NCBI GenBank assembly: GCA_964367905.1
Contig: CAYIZP010000040.1
Span: 1-28,643, forward strand
Direction: 5' to 3'
Origin: CAUPWF01 sp964367905
GTDB lineage: Bacteria; Bacillota; Clostridia; Lachnospirales; Lachnospiraceae
DNA: 28,643 nt
Made by a program: the position numbers and the translations under genes. The first letter of the stretch is position 1. Every line of letters begins with the position of its first letter. The notes under the pieces were generated by a model. It ran no database searches and was not told where the DNA came from. It saw only the letters and a list, made by a program, of their open reading frames with translations. This document shows positions 24,400-28,643 of the stretch, piece by piece.

Positions 24400-25344
24400 A
24401 TGAGCAAATCAACACTAAAATATATATTAAAAAGATTGCTGATAGCTTCTGTTACCATTTTGATAATTCTTGCCATTTTGTTCCTTATGCTGAAATTAAT
24501 GCCGGGTACTCCTTTCAATGATGAGAAATTAACAGAACAACAGAAAGAAGCGATATTTGAAAAATACGGAATGGACGAACCGCTGCATATTCAGTTTGTC
24601 ACATATCTTGGAAATATGTTAACAGGAGACTTCGGTCAATCGTACTCTATTTCAAAAAATATGGAAGTATCCACATTAATTGGACCTAAGATTCTGATTT
24701 CATTTGGAATCGGTATAGCAGCCGTTGCACTTGGAACGGTCGTAGGTATCTTGCTAGGTATTCTAGCAGCACTTAAGAAAAACACATTTTGGGATTCGGC
24801 AGCAACTGTATTTGCCGTTCTTGGGGTAAGTATCCCATCCTTTGTATTGGGTCTATTGCTTCTACTCCTATTCGGTGTAGAGATTCCAGTATTCCCTATA
24901 TTATTCGATTCGAATAATGTTATCCTATCTTCAACATTGCCGGTCATTGCGCTGTCATTCAGTGTTATTGCCAATGTGGCACGTTTTACACGTTCAGAGA
25001 TGATAGGCGTACTTGCAAGCGACTATATCTTATTGGCAGAGTCAAAAGGTTTAGACCGTGGTACCATCATTCGCAAGCATGCACTTCGTAACTCATTGAT
25101 TCCTGTAATTACGATTTTGGGACCAATTATGGTTAACTTACTTACAGGTTCTATGGTATTGGAAAAAATCTTCGCAATCCCGGGTCTTGGACGACTTCTG
25201 GTGGATGCGATTAATGCAAACGACTACAACGTAATCATGGCGATTGCGTTCTTATACAGCTTGTTATACATTGTAATGATGCTTATCATAGATATTTCTT
25301 ATGGTATCATCGATCCAAGAATTAGATTAGGGAAGGGGGAATAG
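24400..25344 (+). CDS. oppB: Oligopeptide ABC transporter permease OppB
   Basis: The 314-residue membrane subunit has an N-terminal helix (LLIASVTILIILAILFLML) followed by the PGTPF segment typical of OppB/DppB, then about five more helices. The EAA loop is visible in ESKGLDRGTIIRKHALRNSLIPV. The YGMDEPLHIQFVTYLGNMLTGDFGQSYS region before the second helix is characteristic of the family. AGAGG precedes the ATG. The gene is separated from oppA by a hairpin and 81 bases, and is followed by oppC after 2 bases. Confidence 0.92.
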   Translation: MSKSTLKYILKRLLIASVTILIILAILFLMLKLMPGTPFNDEKLTEQQKEAIFEKYGMDEPLHIQFVTYLGNMLTGDFGQSYSISKNMEVSTLIGPKILISFGIGIAAVALGTVVGILLGILAALKKNTFWDSAATVFAVLGVSIPSFVLGLLLLLLFGVEIPVFPILFDSNNVILSSTLPVIALSFSVIANVARFTRSEMIGVLASDYILLAESKGLDRGTIIRKHALRNSLIPVITILGPIMVNLLTGSMVLEKIFAIPGLGRLLVDAINANDYNVIMAIAFLYSLLYIVMMLIIDISYGIIDPRIRLGKGE

Positions 25345-25346
25345 AC

Positions 25347-26282
25347 ATGGAAAACATGAAAAACATACAATTTTTACAAGACGACTTTGAATTTGTCGGA
25401 GATAAACAAGATATCTACCATGACAAAGCGTTGCCTATCTCTCCTTTTTGGAAGGATTTTCTAAAAAGATTATTGAAGAATAAAGGTGCATGTCTCGGCG
25501 GTATCATTATTTTGATTATTGCAGGAATGGCAATTATTGCCCCATTCTTCTCTCCTTATGAATTTGACTTAGTTGATACATCGATTCAGTCATTGGCGCC
25601 AAATGGAGATCATCTCTTTGGTACAGATAAGATGGGACGTGACTTATTCCTACGTACATGGTTGGGAACTAGAATTTCCTTATTCGTAGCGATTTCAGCC
25701 GTTGTAATCGATATCTTCTTCGGTATGATTTATGGACTGATCAGTGGATATTTTGGTGGAAAAGTGGATACAGTAATGCAGAGAATTCAAGAGATCATCA
25801 GCTCGATTCCATCACTTGTAATCCTTACATTATTATTGATTGTTTTAGATGCATCGATTTACACAATCATCCTTGCACTTATGATTACAGGATGGGTTGG
25901 TATGAGTCGTATAGCACGTGCACAGGTATTGAAGATTAAAGAAGAAGAGTTTGTTCTAGCGTCGAAGACATTGGGAGCGGGTAGTTTCTTCATCATCTTC
26001 AAGAACATTTTGCCAAATATTTTCGGACAATTAATCATTATGTCGATGTTCTCGATTCCAAATGCGATCTTCTATGAGGCATTCTTGGCATTCGTAGGAT
26101 TGGGTGTACCTGCTCCAGAGGCTTCACTTGGTTCTTTGATTAATGATGGTTTTGCATCTTTCCTAGTATATCCTTACATGGTTATCATCCCAGTGGTTGT
26201 CCTAGCGGTTCTAATGCTTAGCTTCAACTTATTGGCTGATGGATTGCGCGATGCATTCGATCCAACAATGAAGGAGATGTAA
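25347..26282 (+). CDS. oppC: Oligopeptide ABC transporter permease OppC
   Basis: The 311-residue second permease has a cytoplasmic N-terminus of about 45 residues, then a first helix (GGIIILIIAGMAIIAPFFSPY). The HLFGTDKMGRDLFLRTWLGTRISL stretch follows, diagnostic of OppC/DppC proteins. The EAA loop reads EFVLASKTLGAGSFFIIFKNILPN. It ends with LADGLRDAFDPTMKEM, the usual C-terminal motif. AAGGGGG lies upstream of the ATG. Spacing to oppB and oppD is 2-3 bases, so they are one transcript. Confidence 0.93.
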   Translation: MENMKNIQFLQDDFEFVGDKQDIYHDKALPISPFWKDFLKRLLKNKGACLGGIIILIIAGMAIIAPFFSPYEFDLVDTSIQSLAPNGDHLFGTDKMGRDLFLRTWLGTRISLFVAISAVVIDIFFGMIYGLISGYFGGKVDTVMQRIQEIISSIPSLVILTLLLIVLDASIYTIILALMITGWVGMSRIARAQVLKIKEEEFVLASKTLGAGSFFIIFKNILPNIFGQLIIMSMFSIPNAIFYEAFLAFVGLGVPAPEASLGSLINDGFASFLVYPYMVIIPVVVLAVLMLSFNLLADGLRDAFDPTMKEM

Positions 26283-26285
26283 GAT

Positions 26286-27368
26286 ATGGAAAATAGAGAA
26301 AGAATATTAAAAATCAGAGATTTAAACATCTCATTTAAGACAGATAGTGGAAAAGTAAATGCGATTCGTGGGGTAAACCTTGACCTATACAAAGGGGAAA
26401 CCATTGCAATCGTTGGTGAGTCGGGTTCAGGGAAGTCAGTAACAACCAAGGCAATCATGGGAATCCTTGCTTCTAATGGAATCATCGAGAGTGGTAGCAT
26501 TGAGTACAAGTGGAATGACGAATACACAGATGAACCAAAAGAAGTTGACATCGTTCAATTATCAAAATCGGAATTACAGAAGGAAATCCGCGGTAGAAAA
26601 ATCGCTATGGTATTCCAAGATCCAATGACATCGTTGAATCCAACAATGACAATTGGAAAACAAATCATGGAGCCAATGATTTATCATTATAAGAAATCAA
26701 AAGAAGAGGCACATGCAAAGGCAGTAGAATTATTAGAATTAGTTGGTATCACAGACGCTGAGAAGCGAATGAAGAACTACCCTCATCAATTATCGGGTGG
26801 TATGCGTCAACGTGTGGTTATCGCGATTGCACTTTCATGCGATCCATATGTATTAATCTGTGACGAGCCAACAACAGCTCTAGACGTTACAATTCAAGCT
26901 AAAATTCTAGAATTAATACAAAAGATTCAAAAAGAAAAAGATTTATCCGTAATCTATATTACACATGACTTGGGTGTTGTTGCGAAAGTAGCAGACCATG
27001 TAAATGTTATGTATGCAGGTAAGATTATTGAATCAGGTGCCGTAGAAGAAATCTACTATGATCCAAGACATCCATATACTTGGGGATTGTTATCGGCAAT
27101 GCCAGACTTGGATACAGATGGAGATGAATTATATGCTATTCCAGGTACACCGCCAAACTTGGCAAACAAAGTACCAGGAGACGCATTCGCTCCGAGAAAC
27201 CAATTCGCGCTCAATATCGACTTGAGAATGGAACCACCAATGTTTGATGTGGAAGGTTCAAACACTCACAAGGTAGCAAGCTGGTTGATGCATCCAAACG
27301 CACCGAAGGTAGAGATGCCAGAGGCGCTCAAGAAGAGAATAGAACTTATGAAACAGGAGGATAAATAA
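26286..27368 (+). CDS. oppD: Oligopeptide ABC transporter ATP-binding protein OppD
   Basis: The 360-residue ATPase has Walker A GESGSGKSV near residues 40-48, Q-loop FQDPMTSLNPT, signature LSGGMRQRVVIAIAL, Walker B LICDEPTTALD and switch ITHDLGVV. The C-terminal region has HPYTWGLLSAMPDLD and a PGTPPNL segment, the OppD/DppD C-terminal domain. The cysteine/iron-sulfur pattern found there in some OppD proteins is not seen. It pairs with OppF to form the ATPase dimer. Confidence 0.92.
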   Translation: MENRERILKIRDLNISFKTDSGKVNAIRGVNLDLYKGETIAIVGESGSGKSVTTKAIMGILASNGIIESGSIEYKWNDEYTDEPKEVDIVQLSKSELQKEIRGRKIAMVFQDPMTSLNPTMTIGKQIMEPMIYHYKKSKEEAHAKAVELLELVGITDAEKRMKNYPHQLSGGMRQRVVIAIALSCDPYVLICDEPTTALDVTIQAKILELIQKIQKEKDLSVIYITHDLGVVAKVADHVNVMYAGKIIESGAVEEIYYDPRHPYTWGLLSAMPDLDTDGDELYAIPGTPPNLANKVPGDAFAPRNQFALNIDLRMEPPMFDVEGSNTHKVASWLMHPNAPKVEMPEALKKRIELMKQEDK

Positions 27369-27369
27369 G

Positions 27370-28293
27370 ATGGAAAAGAAACCAATCCTCGAAGTGAAAG
27401 ATCTAAAACAGCACTTTAAAGTTTCGAGAAAATTTACAGTAAAAGCAGTCGATGGAATTTCCTTTAATGTATATCCAGGTACCACTTACGGTTTAGTTGG
27501 AGAATCAGGTTCAGGAAAGTCCACAACAGGTAGAAGTATCATTCGACTATACAAGCCGACAGGTGGAGAAGTAATCTTTAATGGAGAGAATATCTCAGGA
27601 CCATTATCGAATGCAAAGCAAAAGCTGCTTCGTACTAAGATGCAGATGATCTTCCAAGATCCGATGGCATGTCTCAACCCTCGTAAGAAGGTAATCGATA
27701 TCATCGCAGAGGGCTTAGATATTCACAGCGAATATAGCAGCACAGAAGAAAGAAATCAAAAAGTTTACGATATCCTTGAACTAGTTGGTCTTTCCAAAGA
27801 GCATGCGACACGTTATCCACACCAGTTTTCAGGTGGACAACGCCAGAGAATTGGAATTGCTAGAGCCTTGGTAATGAACCCAGACTTAGTAATCGCTGAT
27901 GAAGCAATCTCTGCACTAGACGTATCGATTCAAGCGCAAGTAGTTAACTTGATGAAGAAGATACAGAAGAAAACAGGAACAGCATTCCTATTTATTGCAC
28001 ATGATTTATCTATGGTTAAGTACATCTCAGATCACATCGGAGTACTTCACCTAGGACACTTGGTTGAAACAGGAACCACAGAAGAAATCTTCTCGAATCC
28101 AGTTCACCCATATACAAAATCATTATTAAGTGCAATCCCAATTCCAAATCCAAGGCTAGAGAAAACCAGAACATCATTAACTTATGATAGCAAGGCAGAA
28201 GGTGTGGATTATCACAATGGAAAACAACATCATATCGGTGGAGACCACTACGTATTAGCGACAGAAGAAGAGCTAAAGAAGTGGACAAAGTAA
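27370..28293 (+). CDS. oppF: Oligopeptide ABC transporter ATP-binding protein OppF
   Basis: The 307-residue ATPase has Walker A GESGSGKST, Q-loop FQDPMACLNPRK, signature FSGGQRQRIGIARAL and Walker B VIADEAISALD. The DEA form is usual in OppF/DppF. Switch IAHDLSMVKYISD follows. HPYTKSLLSAIPIPNP near residue 250 is the family's C-terminal motif. A strong AGGAGG lies before the ATG, inside the end of oppD. It is the last gene of the operon and is followed by a long hairpin. Confidence 0.93.
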   Translation: MEKKPILEVKDLKQHFKVSRKFTVKAVDGISFNVYPGTTYGLVGESGSGKSTTGRSIIRLYKPTGGEVIFNGENISGPLSNAKQKLLRTKMQMIFQDPMACLNPRKKVIDIIAEGLDIHSEYSSTEERNQKVYDILELVGLSKEHATRYPHQFSGGQRQRIGIARALVMNPDLVIADEAISALDVSIQAQVVNLMKKIQKKTGTAFLFIAHDLSMVKYISDHIGVLHLGHLVETGTTEEIFSNPVHPYTKSLLSAIPIPNPRLEKTRTSLTYDSKAEGVDYHNGKQHHIGGDHYVLATEEELKKWTK

Positions 28294-28308
28294 TAAAACT
28301 AATCTGAT

Positions 28309-28347
28309 TTAATGAAGGGGGGTGGGAATTCCCATCTCCTTCATTAA
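28309..28347. terminator. Long hairpin after oppF, possible terminator
   Basis: The outer arms TTAATGAAGG and CCTTCATTAA pair perfectly. Three more pairs (with two G-U), a bulged G and an inner TGGG/CCCA stem with AATT loop complete the hairpin, 15 bases after the oppF stop. No T-run follows, so termination efficiency is uncertain. It could also protect the 3' end. Confidence 0.55.
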
Positions 28348-28380
28348 CAAATATCTTAATGCAAACTACAAATATCCCAA

Positions 28381-28641
28381 TACATATAAATTCGTCAATA
28401 TTGTGAGGCATTATATGTAAAATCAAGAAAGCAAATCACCCAAATACATATAATGATCTAGAAATATTGGTGCCTTATATGTAAAATCAAGAAAGTAAAT
28501 CACTCAAAATCACCCGAATACATATAATGATCTAGAAATATTGGTACCTTATATGTAAAATCAAGAAAACAGATCACCCAAAATCATCCAAAATCATCCA
28601 AATACATATAATGGTCTAGAAATATTAGTGCCTTATATGTA
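28381..28641. repeat. Array of four 39-base palindromic elements with nested 10-base repeats
   Basis: Four elements at 28381-28419, 28445-28483, 28519-28557 and 28603-28641 each begin TACATATAA and end TTATATGTA, a 9-base inverted repeat around 21 bases. Elements 2-4 share nearly the same core (GATCTAGAAATATT, with single changes); element 1 has a different core of the same length. Spacers are 25, 35 and 45 bases. Each starts AAATCAAGAAA and then holds one, two or three copies of a 10-base unit close to AAATCACCCA. The array ends 2 bases from the window edge and may continue. No coding gene is seen from 28294 to the end. Confidence 0.85.
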
Positions 28642-28643
28642 AA

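Noticed and set aside
28381..28643. CRISPR array at the right edge
   Set aside because: The spacers between the 39-base elements are repeats of one another and grow by a 10-base unit, so they are not unique spacers. The elements are long palindromes and no cas gene is in the window.

Overview
The window looks like a chromosomal segment of a low-GC, anaerobic, motile Firmicute, most likely a clostridium of the Lachnospiraceae type. The reasons are AT-rich coding sequence, strong AGGAGG-type ribosome sites, ABC lipoproteins with short lipoboxes, and multi-domain c-di-GMP/chemotaxis proteins with a hydrogenase-like iron-sulfur module. The taxon is an inference; no rRNA or other marker gene is present. 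All recognised genes lie on the + strand.

Region 1 (1-7954), substrate import and hydrolysis. The window opens inside the 3' end of a metallophosphodiesterase of the alkaline phosphatase/nucleotide pyrophosphatase superfamily. A regulatory gap with a PhoP-type box follows. Then comes a carbohydrate/glycerol-phosphate type ABC importer (lipoprotein, two permeases, UgpC/MalK-type ATPase), a PHP-family metallohydrolase and an iron-dependent alcohol dehydrogenase resembling phosphonoacetaldehyde reductases. A second PhoP-type box precedes a MurR/RpiR-family regulator, which ends in a terminator.

Region 2 (7955-14583), a complete C-P lyase pathway in the order phnG-H-I-J-K-M-L plus a PHP phosphoesterase of the PhnPP kind. 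A third PhoP-type box lies upstream. PhnJ keeps the radical glycine (Gly32) and the four key cysteines. No PhnCDE phosphonate transporter, PhnP or PhnN is in the window. The proposed reading is that regions 1 and 2 form one phosphate-starvation regulon. In it, the Ugp-like importer brings in a phosphorus compound, perhaps a glycerol- or sugar-linked phosphonate ester, the hydrolases trim it, and C-P lyase releases phosphate.

Region 3 (14675-22555), a signalling operon: a receiver/HD-GYP phosphodiesterase, a very large hybrid histidine kinase (PAS-PAS-GAF-HisKA-HATPase-degenerate receiver-receiver-HPt), a multi-pass methyl-accepting chemotaxis protein, and an [FeFe]-hydrogenase-like protein fused to a GGDEF domain. 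It probably connects redox or gas sensing to c-di-GMP and motility.

Region 4 (22556-28347), an oligopeptide ABC importer oppABCDF with a near-consensus sigma-A promoter, a hairpin between oppA and oppB, and a strong hairpin after oppF.

Region 5 (28348-28643), no gene. It holds four copies of a 39-base palindrome element whose spacers grow by exactly 10 bases each time, through a nested 10-base repeat. The array runs to within two bases of the window edge and may continue.
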